From contig CAVWBP010000018.1 in the NCBI GenBank assembly GCA_963753165.1, forward strand, positions 166,460-230,459: 64,000 nt of DNA, given 5' to 3'. This stretch comes from JAKLQR01 sp963753165. Lineage in GTDB: Bacteria; Nitrospirota; Thermodesulfovibrionia; Thermodesulfovibrionales; SM23-35. Under the pieces are notes generated by a model. The model worked only from the letters and a program-made list of their open reading frames with translations, was not told the origin of the DNA and made no database searches. Shown one piece after another: positions 53,652 to 64,000 of this stretch (position 1 is the first letter of the stretch; the number at the start of each line of letters is the position of its first letter). A program made the position numbers and the translations under genes.

Positions 53652-54468
53652 AATAATTCGCAGACCGTTTCGTCCTTTAAAACGTTTCTATTATAAGAAA
53701 AAGGAGCAAAATAATTTTAAACAGTTGCTTCGTCCATCCGACATATTTCTTGTTGGACATCCAAAATCAGGCAACACCTGGCTTACCTACATGTTAGGTG
53801 TCCTTATACAAGAGAAATTTGGTAAAAATATTACCATGGCAAATATATCAGATTTTATTCCCACTATCCATGCAGCGGATAATAAAATATCACTATATGC
53901 CCATTTTCCTGATCCAAGATTTTTCAGGAATGAAGGTCCTGTATATAAAGATTTATACCCGAAGACTATTTATATTATCAGGGACCCGCGAGCAGTATAT
54001 GTGTCGTACTATCATCATTATTTACATGCCGGCGGAAATCTCTCTATAGAAGATTTTGTTAATGAGTTACTTATCTATGGGTGTATAAGGAGTTTTGAAC
54101 CCTTTATAGTAAGGTGGGATCGTCAGGTGTTGCAATGGCTTGATCTTTCGAAGTGGCAATCTGTAAAGATAGTCAAATATGAAGATATGAAAAAAGACAG
54201 GCACAAGATTTTAAAAGAAGTTGCCGATTTCGCCGGAATTTCGTGTGGGGAAAAGGATATTGCTATGGCGGTAGAAAGAGGCAGTTTTGATAGTATGAGG
54301 AAAGATGAGGAAAAGTTCGGGGCAGAGGCATACGGCAGCAAGAGAGAAAAAGGTTATTTTATTCGCCGGGGTGAAATAAATGGATGGAAAGAAGAGCTGT
54401 CTTATGAGGTTTCCGAAAGAATAAAAAATGAGTTCTCAGAAGCAATGAATAGAGTGGGATATCTGTAA
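53629..54468 (+). CDS. PAPS-dependent sulfotransferase
   Basis: A 279-residue cytosolic sulfotransferase, intact. The 5'-phosphosulfate loop is VGHPKSGNTWLTYML, and the 3'-phosphate site is IIRDPRAVYVSYY. Late RKDEEKFG, EKGYFIRRGEINGWKEEL matches the cofactor-closing RKG-like region in position (RRGE). The frame opens at 53587, but the ATG at 53629 behind GGGAGG is the better start. It overlaps wzt, so it is likely to sulfate the glycan that Wzt exports. A PAPS synthesis gene is not present here. Confidence 0.9.
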   Translation: MVKISIIKIIRRPFRPLKRFYYKKKEQNNFKQLLRPSDIFLVGHPKSGNTWLTYMLGVLIQEKFGKNITMANISDFIPTIHAADNKISLYAHFPDPRFFRNEGPVYKDLYPKTIYIIRDPRAVYVSYYHHYLHAGGNLSIEDFVNELLIYGCIRSFEPFIVRWDRQVLQWLDLSKWQSVKIVKYEDMKKDRHKILKEVADFAGISCGEKDIAMAVERGSFDSMRKDEEKFGAEAYGSKREKGYFIRRGEINGWKEELSYEVSERIKNEFSEAMNRVGYL

Positions 54469-54581
54469 GCAGCTTTTGAATATATGATTAACAAAAATCT
54501 CGTCTGGCATGTACATTTTTTGACGCTTGAAAACTGCAATTGCGGAAATATTTCATTTCAATATAGCTCGAAAATTGAATA

Positions 54582-55508
54582 ATGTCCAAAAAATTCATGC
54601 GTGATACCATCCGGCGGCTTTTACCTGAAAAGTGTCTTTTTATGCGTCAGACTTATAAATATCGGGTTGAGCTGACTGGTATACATGGTATCATGGAAAA
54701 GCTTCCTCTTTTACTCAAGAGCTTCAGGAGAACCTTCATAGACAGGAAAACGATCCTGTTTTATCCGGAAGCACCCATGCCATTCTGTGTCATTTACAAA
54801 ATACTGAAATTCTCAGGCTATCGTGTTATAACAAACCATCAACAAAATTGCAATTTGGCGATTAAATATTGGCATGGATTTGACGGCAATCCTTACTCAC
54901 CTGATAAATCTTTTCCTCCCATTAATATAATCAATGCAAATGGAGATAGCCTGCTTAATGCCCAATGCAATGATATAAGTAAAAACCATGTGAATGCTGT
55001 TTTTGAAGAAATATTTGGATACCCGATCTCTGTAGACCCCCGCAAACATGTCGGAAAATGTGTTATGAAATTGAATTGGAACGCATTGCACAAAGGACAG
55101 ATAATAGAGTGTCCCGCTCAACTGCAGGAAGGCGACTTCGTATATCAAAAATTAATAAATAACGAAACAGAGGACGGATTCGTGGAGGATATGAGGGTGC
55201 CAGTATACAAGAACAGGGCACCGCTTGTTTATCTGAAAGAGCAGGTCTGTGGAAAACTGCTTTATTGACAGACCTCATACAAACACAAAAGTAAAGATTG
55301 TTGAAGTCTCGATATGCTCTCAGAAAATGAGCTGTTAAATATCTACCACTTTTGCGAAAAGATTGGAATGGATTATGGTGAGCTTGATGTGCTTAGAGAC
55401 AGAGATGACGGCCGCATATATATTGTTGATGCAAATATTGCTCCTTCAGGGCCACCCAGTCCTATTAGCGATGAGGATGCAAGGCGAGCTATTGTAAAGC
55501 TTTTTTGA
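54582..55508 (+). pseudogene. ATP-grasp-like protein of capsule/LPS clusters, frameshifted
   Basis: First frame 54582 to about 55235 (FYPEAPMPFCVIYKILKFSG, VMKLNWNALHKGQIIECP). It is continued in another frame at 55290-55508 with LSENELLNIYHFCEKIGMDY, ELDVLRDRDDGRIYIVDANI and APSGPP. The D-x-N ending (VDANIAPSGPP) is like the metal-binding end of ATP-grasp folds. About 309 residues if repaired. Function unknown; probably ligates or modifies a glycan or carrier. Confidence 0.6.
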
Positions 55509-55526
55509 CGCTTTTGAAGAAGCTTT

Positions 55527-56169
55527 TTGCGCTTAAGACCAATGCGATACCCCGGACTAATAACGAATGTTGAAACCGCTGCTTCTGTCGCTGCGCTCAC
55601 CTTTGACGATGGTCCTCATCCTGTTTACACGCCACGTGTTCTCAGTATCCTGGAAAAACACGGAGCAAAGGCTACTTTTTTCATGATAGGAGAATCGGCA
55701 CGGAAATATCCGGATATTGTAAGAATGGTCGCAAAAGCAGGGCACATCATAGGCAATCATGCATGGAATCATACAAATTTAACTACAATAAGTTCGCGAC
55801 TTCACCGGTTAAAACAGATGTGGGCATGTGCGAGGGCGACAGCTCCCTATTGCAAACGATTATTCAGACCACCGCATGGAGGAATAAATGATCAAATCCG
55901 GCTTGATTCCCTATTTTTTAGATATAAAGTCATATTATGGTGCGCTTCAGCTCAGGATTGGATTCCACAGCAATCCGGGGAGATTGCACAGAAGATAATA
56001 GAACGAGTCAGGCCGGGAAGCACTCTTTCTCCTTCATGATGCAATTTACAGCAGCCATTTGACGGATACACTCTGGGACAGGCAACCAATGCTTGACGGT
56101 CTTGAGAAAGCACTTGCTTCACTGAAGCAAGAAATACATTTTGTAAACAGTACCCTCAATCTTCCCTAA
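55527..56169 (+). pseudogene. Polysaccharide deacetylase (NodB type), frameshifted
   Basis: TTG 55527 or ATG 55542. Motif 1 LTFDDGPHPVYTPRVL with the catalytic Asp pair, motif 2 NHAWNHTN (His-x3-His for zinc), motif 3 RPPHGGIN, then a shift near 56020 followed by LFLLHDAIYSSHLTDTLWDR (the leucine-His motif 5) to a stop at 56167-56169. About 213 residues. Expected to remove acetyl groups from an amino sugar. Confidence 0.8.
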
Positions 56170-57047
56170 AGCTGGCCGTCCTGCCAGTATGGCGCTCATA
56201 GTAGAAGTAGAACATCTCGTTATTTCAAATAGCCTGATGAAAGATATCACAATGAGAATATTGGGATAAATCAATAAGTAGTTTCTGCGCATCCGGACTG
56301 ACGAAATTTTATGGTTTTGTTCACTTTTGACAAAAGTTGACAGCATTTTATTCTGTTTTCTGGATGAAATAGCGGACCCTGTTTTTGGTGAGCGCAGGAA
56401 AATGCCTGTGTTCACGATCCTTTAAATAATGTCTCTACTTTAAAGTCTTGCATCCTTTGGAACATGGGAACCTAAATGCTTAATATCGCCCCGGTTAAAC
56501 TGAGTATGGGATTGATATTGCAGGAGAATAGGGTACGCGTCAGCTCATACGCAAAAATATGAGGAGAATTATTACGAACTGCGGGAGAAGCTGCTGATGT
56601 TCTTAAAGAGTATAAGAATGTCATAATGACAACCCCTGGGGGGAGTATGGCCATGAAGAAGATATAACAAATATACAGGGCTGTAAGTGATCTGCGAAAA
56701 GAACTCTGGATTCGATATTTGGCACTCAAATTATTGCAGTAAGAGAACGTCAGCCTGCTTTTACAAAATGCACATTTTGCAGAAGAGGCAACGTTCCCCG
56801 TTGACATTGGATTAGCTGAACAGCTTATGAAATACTATGAAAAGAACGATTGCTGGACATGGTATAAAGACTGGCAGTGGCCAGACCATGAGACATTTTT
56901 CAGACAGGTAAATGGTGCATCAGCCAATAGAGACAATGTTAGTCTGGTCACTCTAAATATGATTCTCATGCCTGAAATGCTGCCACAATGCAGCAAGCAG
57001 ACAAAACAGCGTAAAAGCGTACATTCAATTGTCAGGAAGATATCAAA
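56170..57047 (+). other. Degenerate coding-like stretch, unrecognised
   Basis: No long frame on the plus strand, yet protein-like pieces appear in changing frames: LSMGLILQENRVRVSSYAKI and LLRTAGEAADVLKEYKNVIM around 56500-56640, DLRKELW near 56690, and a 56827-57075 frame with KNDCWTWYKDWQWPDHETFF. This looks like one or two genes broken by many indels. No family recognised. Confidence 0.45.
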
Positions 57048-57982
57048 ATGGGCAATGAAAAGAGGCCGACCATAAAACTCAGTGTCATCATACCCTGCCT
57101 GAACGCCCAGGCAACTCTTGCCACACAACTTGAAGCACTGGCGGCACAGCAGTGGGCTGAACCCTGGGAATTAATAATTGCCGATAACGGCTCCACTGAT
57201 AGTTCTACGGATATTGCGCGGGAATATAGCAACCGCTTTCCCGCCTTTCGGATTGTTGACGCTTCTGCCCGGAAAGGATCGTCTCATGCTAGGAATGTAG
57301 GTGTACGCATGGCCGGGTCCGACAGATTGGCATTTTGTGATGCTGATGACGAAGTCGCTCCGGGCTGGGTGGCTTCAATGGGATACGCGTTAACAAAGAA
57401 TGATGTGGTATACGGCCAATTTTATTTGATAAATTTTAACGATCCCCATGAGGCCGGAAAGTCAGCTCAGGCATGGAAGGGAGGCCTTTATAAAGGACGT
57501 TTTCTGCCTGGGAGGAGGGTCTGGCAACCTGGGTATCAGGCGATGTGTTCACGACGCAATCGGCGGCTTCGACGAAATTCTTCTACACGCACATGATGCG
57601 GACTACTATTGGCGGCTGCAACTGGAGGGATTCAAGCTTTGTTATGTCCCGGAAGCAGGAGTACAGGTGCGCATTGGGCGCGTCAATCCGTCTTTACAAT
57701 ACCTTTTCAACCGGGGGAGGGACAGAACGATGTCCAATTATTGGCTCTATAAAAGATACCGGCATTTGGGCATGTTGCCCCCGGAACCCATGAAAGAATC
57801 CTTCATCAAGTGGATTCACATTCTCAAACCATTAGCATACGCTTCTCTACAGAGCAACAAGAAAAAGCAGCTATTTTACAGCGGTTCGTTCAGCATACCG
57901 GGGAACTCATAGGACAACTGCAAGGCAGAATCACAAATCCTTTTAGACCATACCATCCCGGTAATAAAGTTGTAGCCAGTTA
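57048..57982 (+). pseudogene. Family 2 glycosyltransferase (GT-A), frameshifted
   Basis: About 310 residues. N-terminus LSVIIPCLNAQATLATQLEA, then ADNGSTDSS, and the metal-binding FCDADDEV in the frame from ATG 57048. A shift near 57520 leads to GGFDEILLHAHDADYYWRLQ (the acceptor-side Asp region). A further one near 57885 adds the C-terminal LIGQLQGRITNPFRPYHPG to 57982. It transfers a sugar from a nucleotide donor during repeat-unit assembly; donor unknown. Confidence 0.8.
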
Positions 57983-57992
57983 AAATCTATTT

Positions 57993-59197
57993 ATGAAACA
58001 ATTAATTAAGACAGTTTTCAGGAAATTTGGCATTGAGATCACAAGATATAATCCGTATTCCGGAAAGACATTAAACCAGTTCGAAAGGGTCATATCTCTA
58101 AAACCAAGGCATAATTCTCAGGGAAATATTCTTTTTTCCTACAGATTGGAGCCGTTTTTAAAAGAGACTGATGATTCTTTTATGAATAAACATACAAATT
58201 TCTGGAGATCTTTGAGAATGGCCGAAACCTTTTTAGAGCTTGGTTTTTGTGTGGATGCCATAGACTACCGGAATAAGACTTTCATACCCCAAAAGGAATA
58301 TGATTGTGTCGTTGATGTCCGGCATAACCTTGAAAGGCTTGATCCTTATCTCAACAGGGATTGCGTGAAGATTATGCATATAGATACTGCTCATATACTT
58401 TTTCATAATGCTGCCGAGGCGAAAAGACTTCTGGAAGCACAGCAAAGAAAAGGTATTACCTTTCAGCCCAGAAGATTCGAGCTTCCAAATCTCGCAATAG
58501 AACACGCTGACTGTGCAACTATTACAGGCAATGAATTCACTATCAGTACTTTCAGATATGCAAAGAAACCTCTGTATAGGGTTCCTCAGTCAACCTGTGG
58601 GGTTTACCCCTGGCTGGAAGATAAAAATTTGAAAGGTGCAAGAAAAAATTTTTGTGGTTTGGCAGTGGCGGTTTCGTTCACAAAGGCCTGGATCTGGTTC
58701 TGCATGTTTTTCCGAAATGCCGGACTTCGATTTATATATTTGCGGTCCGGTGCATGAGTGAACGGGATTTTGAAAACGCTTATTATAAGGAGCTGTATGA
58801 GAGTTCCGACATCACACCTTGGGATGGGTCGATATATACAGTCCTGAATTTCTCGAAATTTCTAAAAATTGTCTGGCAATTATTTATCCGTCGTGTTCAG
58901 AGGGATGTGCGGGAAGTGTGGTGACCTGCATGCATGCTGGAATTATTCCGATCGCAAGTTATGAATCCGGAGTAGACATAGACGATGAATGCGGCGTGAT
59001 TTTGCACGATTGTTCAATCGAGACGATAAGAAATGACCGTTAGAACAATATCGGCCCTTCGTGCTGAAAGGCTTCAGCGAATGTCTCGTAATGCATGGCT
59101 GTATGCACGGGCACATTATACAAGGGAACGCTTCGATGAAGAGTATAAAAAAACTATTTTAAAAATCTTAGGAAAATTAAGGTATAATTTAATCTAA
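57993..59197 (+). pseudogene. Family 4-like glycosyltransferase (GT-B), frameshifted
   Basis: About 395 residues. The first frame, 57993 to ~58650, has NFWRSLRMAETFLELGFCVD, KEYDCVVDVRHNLERL and HADCATITGNEF. It continues in other frames with FGSGGFVHKGLDLVL, DLYICGPVHERDFENAYYKE and the donor-site NCLAIIYPSCSEGCAGSVV, ending near RYNLI at 59195-59197. At least three shifts. A sugar transferase working on the same glycan. Confidence 0.72.
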
Positions 59198-59304
59198 GGA
59201 GAAGAAGAAGATGAGCAGAACTTTTTTACAGAGGATGATTTCATTATGTGTCTGGATTATCTGTATTGAGTATCACTTCATTTGTCCATGCACAGCAAAT
59301 TGAT

Positions 59305-59728
59305 TGTCCCGCAGACATGAGTCACTACTGGAGGCTTGATGAGAGCAGCCAGCCGTATGTGGACTCCTATGGGACCAATCATGCAACGTGTACAAATTGT
59401 CCCAACCCGACGACAGGCATTGCGAATGGAGCCCAACAGTTTAGTCTTACCAGTCAGGTTAATGTGCCAGATGATAACACCTTTGACTGGGGTGTAAGTG
59501 AAAGTTTTTCGATCGAGTTCTGGATGAAAACTGATAGTTCAAGCACCTGTTCAGGAAACCAAGTTATGGCGGGGAGAACCTCCCCCTTCTGGTGGGTTGG
59601 GTGTCTTAGCAATACTGGCCTTGCTTATTTTGAATTGAACGATACAAGTGGCAACGGAACAGCAGTGGCAGGTCATACTGATCTTACCGACGGCAACTGG
59701 CATCACATCGTGGCGATAAGGGATTCAT
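59305..59728. repeat. LamG-coding direct repeat, copy 1
   Basis: About 424 bp almost identical to 60863-61287, with a ~22-bp divergent patch and a few substitutions. Confidence 0.9.
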
Positions 59729-60862
59729 CTCAGGTTCGTCTCTATGTTGACGGAATCATTGAAGGTAGTTCTAACTATACATATTCATCCGGTTTTAGCT
59801 CAACTTCCGCATTAACCATGGGATGGTTAAATTTGGGTGGCGGATATCACTTTATCGGCAATATGGATGAAGTTGCCCTGTATAACAGGACATTATCAGA
59901 GACAGAAATTTTCAATCATTACTACCTCGGGCGTGGTTATTGTGATATGTGCGCTTCTCCTGTAAAGATTATGCTTTTAGGGGATTCGATAACATACGGT
60001 CGTAATGATCAGACCCTCGAGCCGCAAGAACAGAATACTCCGAATTACGTAGTAGGGTACCGCCAATCCCTATATTTATCTTTGCTGAATAATGACTATT
60101 ATGTGAATTTTGTTGGCGGCTTAAAAGATGGCGAACTTGCAACCCCAAGTTTTGATCTCGATCATCAGGGCATCGTCAACACAATGCATGCATTTACTGC
60201 GCAAGATTTAGCGACAAATGTACATAATTTGCTCAGTGCAAATCCTACAGATGTGATACTCCTTCACATCGGGACAAACAATATTCTTAACACAACTGCA
60301 ACAGATATCGAAAATATTTTAGATGAAATTGATCGTTATGATACCGACATTACTGTATTGCTCGCACGTATCATTAATGTTCAGGATTCCAACGATCCGA
60401 GAAGCGCATATATAACCCAGTTTAATGATGATGTAGCAACAATGGTCATGAATCGGACAAGTGATAAGATTATTCTGGTTGATCAGGAAAATACGTTATC
60501 GTATCCGGATGATATGTATAATATGCTTCATCCCAATGCAATAGGGTTTGAAAAGATGGCAAACACATGGCTCAGCACATTAAATACCTTTTTACCTGCA
60601 TGTGGTTCTGTTGCACCGACTTTTACCTCAAATCCGGCAACGATTGCAACGGTCAATCAATTATACATGTATTATGCTGAAGCAACTGGAAACCCCTACC
60701 CATCATATAGTCTGATTACAGCCCCTGCTGGTATGACAATAGACCAAACTTCAGGCATCATTTCATGGACTCCTTTAATGCAGGGATCTTTTGATGTTGT
60801 CGTGCTGGCCAGCAACACCGAGGGAGTGGATACACAGAGCTTTGCAATTGAGGGTTCAACTC

Positions 60863-61287
60863 TGTCCCGCAGACATGAGTCACTACTGGAGGCTTGATGA
60901 GAGCAGCCAGCCGTATGTGGACTCCTATGGGACCAATCATGCAACGTGTACAAATTGTCCTTCCGGGACAGCAGGGCATCCTGAATGGAGCCCAACAGTT
61001 TAGTCTTACCAGTCAGGTTAATGTGCCAGATGATAACACCTTTGACTGGGGTGTAAGTGAAAGTTTTTCGATCGAGTTCTGGATGAAAACTGATAGTTCA
61101 AGCACCTGTTCAGGAAACCAAGTTATGGCGGGGAGAACCTCCCCCTTCTGGTGGATTGGGTGTCTTAGCAATACTGGCCTTGCTTATTTTGAATTGAACG
61201 ATACAAGTGGCAACGGAACAGCAGTGACAGGTCATACTGATCTTACCGACGGCAACTGGCATCACATCGTGGCGGTAAGGGATTCAT
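60863..61287. repeat. LamG-coding direct repeat, copy 2
   Basis: Partner of 59305-59728; starts at the same TGTCCCGCAGACATGAGTCA. It carries its own frame problems near 60862 and 60965. Confidence 0.9.
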
Positions 61288-63345
61288 ATGCGATTCATCT
61301 TTATGTCGATGGCTTCAAACATACAGCATATACAGTCTACGCATCAGGCTTTGATTCAGCTTCAGTTCCACTAACAGCAGGATGGTTGAATTTGGGTGGC
61401 GGCTATCACTTTATAGGCAATATGGATGAAATCGCCCTGTATAACAGGGCTTTGTCAGACGTTGAAATACAGCAGCACTAACTTATCTCTTGATGGATAT
61501 TGTGGAGTCCAATCTTTGTATACACTTACTTTAGATGGGTCTGGCAATGGATCCGGTACTGTGACAGGCACGGGCATCAACTGCATTATTACTAGCGGAG
61601 TAACAAGTGGTGATTGCTCAGAAATATACAACGCTTATATTCCAGTTACAATGAATTCAAGTGCAGATTCTGGATCAGTTTTTGCAGGATGGTTCAGGAG
61701 CGTGTACAGGAACGGGATCATGCAATCTGACGATGGATGGTGATAAAAATGTTACCGCTCCGTTTGATCTTAATACTTACACATCTTGTCACTGGTTCGG
61801 GCAACGGGTCCGGAACCGTGACCGCCACAGGCATAAATTGCGTCATTACAAATGGCATTGCAACCGGGGATTGCACTGAGACTTACAGTCACGGCACCCC
61901 TGTAACGTTAACAGCAGATGCGGATAACAATTCAACTTTCACAGGCTGGAGCGGAGCAGGCTGTTCAGGCAGCGGCTCATGTGTAATTACAATGAATAGT
62001 GATGCTGCGGTAACTGCTGCCTTCGCTCTCAAAACCTTTACCATTACGCTCCGCACCCGGCGGCCATGGCACTATCTCCTGTGTCCCTTCTCCCGTCAAT
62101 TCCGGCGCTTCCTCCACCTGCACCATGACCCCTGATGCCTCCTACTATCTCTCAGCACTCACCGACAACGGGGCCAATGTCCTCGGCTCGGTCGTCAAAA
62201 ACCAGTTCACCATCTCGAATGTAACCGCAAACCATGCTGTTATTGCCACCTTCTCCATCAACACATATAACCTCTCGATTACCAAGTCAGGTCTTGGAAA
62301 CGGCACAATAACAAGCACACCTTCGGGTATTAACTGCGGCAATGATTGTTCAGAAGCATTTAGCACCGGGGCATCTGTTACACTGACTGCCGCGCCATCC
62401 TCTGATTCAGTGTTCACCGGCTGGAGCGGTGGCGGCTGTTCAGGCACAGGAAACTGCACGGTTACGATGAACAGCAGTATTACTGTAACAGCTACATTTC
62501 AGGGTAAGTATTTCATATCAGGCACAGTCCGTACGCCGAGCGGCTCATCCCCGGGCAATCCGATACCCGGCGTGACAGTAACACTGGGCGGAGATGGGAG
62601 CGGAACTGCAATAACTGACAAATATGGCAATTATCAGTTCTCAGGATTGCCGAATGGAAATTACTCACTTACCCCCAGCATGCTGAACTATATTTTTACC
62701 CCTGCAAACAGAGCAGTGGCCTTAACAAACAGGAACATGTACTCGCAGAACTTCACAGGCACATATTCTGTAAGCGGTATATACTCAATATCCGGCAGGG
62801 TTCTCACACCCCAAGGCAATCCGATATCCGGAGCAATGGTTGCGCTGACCGGTAGCGCAACAGGCACCACGCTGACTGACATCCTGGGCAACTATACCTT
62901 CTCAGGGCTGTCGAACGGGAACTATACAGTCACTCCGGGGATGACTGGCTATACTTTCTCACCGGAATACAGAACGGTAACCATCAGCGGAGCCAGCATG
63001 TCAGGACAAAACTTCACCGGAACTCCATCAGGCGGAGGGATATATTCAATATCGGGCAGTGTTCGTTTGCCAAGCGGATCGGTTCCGGGGAAGCCGGTGC
63101 CGGGAGTAGTCATGACACTCACAGGTGATGCTACCGGAACCGTAACAACCGACAATTACGGGAATTACACGTTCAGAGGACTGCCGAATGGAAATTATAC
63201 GGTTACACCCGCGAAAACAGGGTATACCTTCATGCCGGTAAACATAATCGTCACTGTTAGCGGAGCCAATAAAACCGGCCAGAGCTTCACAGGGGTATTG
63301 CATTAACAGCAGAAGAGCAGATCGGGGAATGGGAGGATGATCAGA

Positions 63346-64000
63346 ATGATAAAACAGGCAACGAAGTCCGCGTCTTTTCTGAGCATTATTCTCCTGTCCC
63401 TGATCATGCTTATTGCATGCACCTGCGGCGGAGGCTCATCAAATAACAACGATCAGGGCAAGTTCTCGTCCTTACCAGGACCGTTAAGGGTTCATCCATC
63501 AAATAGCCGTTACTTTACTGATGGGACCGGGAAAGCCATCTATCTTACCGGTTCACATACCTGGGCTAATTTGATAGATAAAGGCAAAACAGATCCACCA
63601 CCGGTTTTTAATTATGAGAGCTATATGGATTTTCTTAAAAAATACAATCATAACTTCATACGTCTCTGGTCCTGGGAATTGACAAAGCACGTCGATAGAG
63701 GGGATGAATCTTATAGATATTCCAGCCCTTTCCCATGGATCAGGACCGGACCGGGAATTGCCCTCGATGGCAAGCCTAAATTTGATTTAAATCAGTTTGA
63801 TCATAAATATTTTGATCGCCTGCGTCAAAGAGTAATTGCTGCCGGAGAAAGAGGGATTTACGTATCAATCATGCTGTTTGAAGGGTGGGGTATTTATTTT
63901 CTTGAACCTCCATGGTGTTGGAACGGCCACCCCCTTAATTTTCATAATAATATCAACGGAATCAATGGCGATCCGGATGGCGATAATAGGGGGTTAGACA
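63346..64000 (+). CDS. Lipoprotein glycoside hydrolase-like protein, 3' end outside window
   Basis: ATG 63346, nine bases after GGGAGG (an in-frame ATG at 63337 is too close to it), then a signal with lipobox LIAC and a Gly/Ser/Asn linker. The frame is open to the window end (218 residues seen). The text RYFTDGTGKAIYLTGSHTWA and FLKKYNHNFIRLWSWE resembles the DUF4038/apiosidase-like (GH140) TIM-barrel hydrolases. Expected on the outer membrane or periplasmic side, cutting a plant-like or own exopolysaccharide. It follows the LamG/SGNH protein by 39 bases and may be co-transcribed. Confidence 0.75.
   Translation, partial: MIKQATKSASFLSIILLSLIMLIACTCGGGSSNNNDQGKFSSLPGPLRVHPSNSRYFTDGTGKAIYLTGSHTWANLIDKGKTDPPPVFNYESYMDFLKKYNHNFIRLWSWELTKHVDRGDESYRYSSPFPWIRTGPGIALDGKPKFDLNQFDHKYFDRLRQRVIAAGERGIYVSIMLFEGWGIYFLEPPWCWNGHPLNFHNNINGINGDPDGDNRGLD

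Larger units (their letters stand above)
59211..63306 (+). pseudogene. Giant secreted LamG / SGNH hydrolase / InlB-repeat protein, frameshifted
   Basis: Start ATG 59211 behind AAGGAG; a shift near 59245 joins the signal peptide (LSVLSITSFVHAQ). Order: LamG domain (59305-59930); SGNH/GDSL esterase with LLGDSITYG, HIGTNNI and LHPNAIGF (59960-60590); an Ig-like putative domain (to ~60860); a second LamG nearly identical to the first (60863-61480); several divergent InlB-type repeats with GINC and GW motifs (61500-62510); three carboxypeptidase-regulatory-like beta repeats (62515-63300) to a stop at 63306. About 1,360 residues, at least seven shifts. The pieces 59248-60897 and 62125-63306 are intact frames. 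A cell-surface esterase acting on glycan is likely. Confidence 0.75.

Noticed and set aside
1..64000. CRISPR array, rRNA operon or intact transposase
   Set aside because: No regularly spaced repeats, rRNA segments or transposase/integrase coding sequence were found on either strand.

Overview
The window looks like chromosome of an anaerobic or microaerophilic Gram-negative bacterium. It encodes an Rnf complex, a secreted multihaem cytochrome c, rubredoxin, TamA/TamB, a Wza-type exporter and several sigma-54 activators. This mix suggests Nitrospirota (Thermodesulfovibrionia-like) or a deltaproteobacterial lineage. That placement is an inference; there is no rRNA gene here to confirm it.

Left part (1-29.5 kb) is housekeeping and energy metabolism. 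In order: the 3' part of hflX; a haem block (radical SAM/SPASM protein, hemE, hemH); the complete rnfCDGEAB operon; a frameshifted GAF histidine kinase; a Nudix hydrolase; tyrS; a TPR protein; a SlyD-like isomerase; a NarX-type kinase; a DVU0772-like small protein; a decahaem-type cytochrome fused, across an A7 frameshift, to InlB-like repeats and a Hydin-like domain; a possible 14-residue Cys/Lys peptide gene; tamA-tamB; a protoglobin-PsiE fusion; an SRPBCC protein; rubredoxin behind a good sigma-54 promoter; and a DUF4149 membrane protein. Two families of short palindromic repeats are scattered between these genes, and one copy sits in frame inside hemH.

Boundary (28.7-29.8 kb): a BrnT-type toxin-antitoxin pair lies between diverged ~130-bp direct repeats, next to a tRNA 3'-end fragment. 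To the right the sequence is visibly more A+T-rich, so this may be the edge of a genomic island.

Right part (29.9-64 kb) is a surface-glycan locus. It starts with a histidine kinase and a sigma-54 activator. An 11-bp-arm palindrome at the end of the activator gene lies 175 bp upstream of a sigma-54 promoter, which precedes a NusG/UpxY-like antiterminator gene and a highly structured leader. Then come Wza- and Wzc-type export proteins, an aminotransferase, an initiating sugar-phosphate transferase, a WbpM/PglF-type dehydratase carrying an inserted MshEN-like (potential c-di-GMP) domain, and a second sigma-54 activator. Downstream is a nucleotide-sugar cluster for what looks like a branched CDP-sugar (rfbF, oxidoreductase, epimerase, C-methyltransferase, RfbC-like epimerase, DUF4910 protein, SDR, nucleotidyltransferase), then Wzm/Wzt, a sulfotransferase, an ATP-grasp-like protein, a deacetylase and glycosyltransferases. 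The window ends with a very large secreted LamG/SGNH/InlB-repeat protein and the start of a lipoprotein glycoside hydrolase.

Between about 43.9 and 62.1 kb most genes contain one or more single-base frameshifts while their protein sequence is otherwise well kept. This is either a patch of low consensus accuracy or very recent decay. Those genes are entered as frameshifted loci spanning the full recoverable reading.
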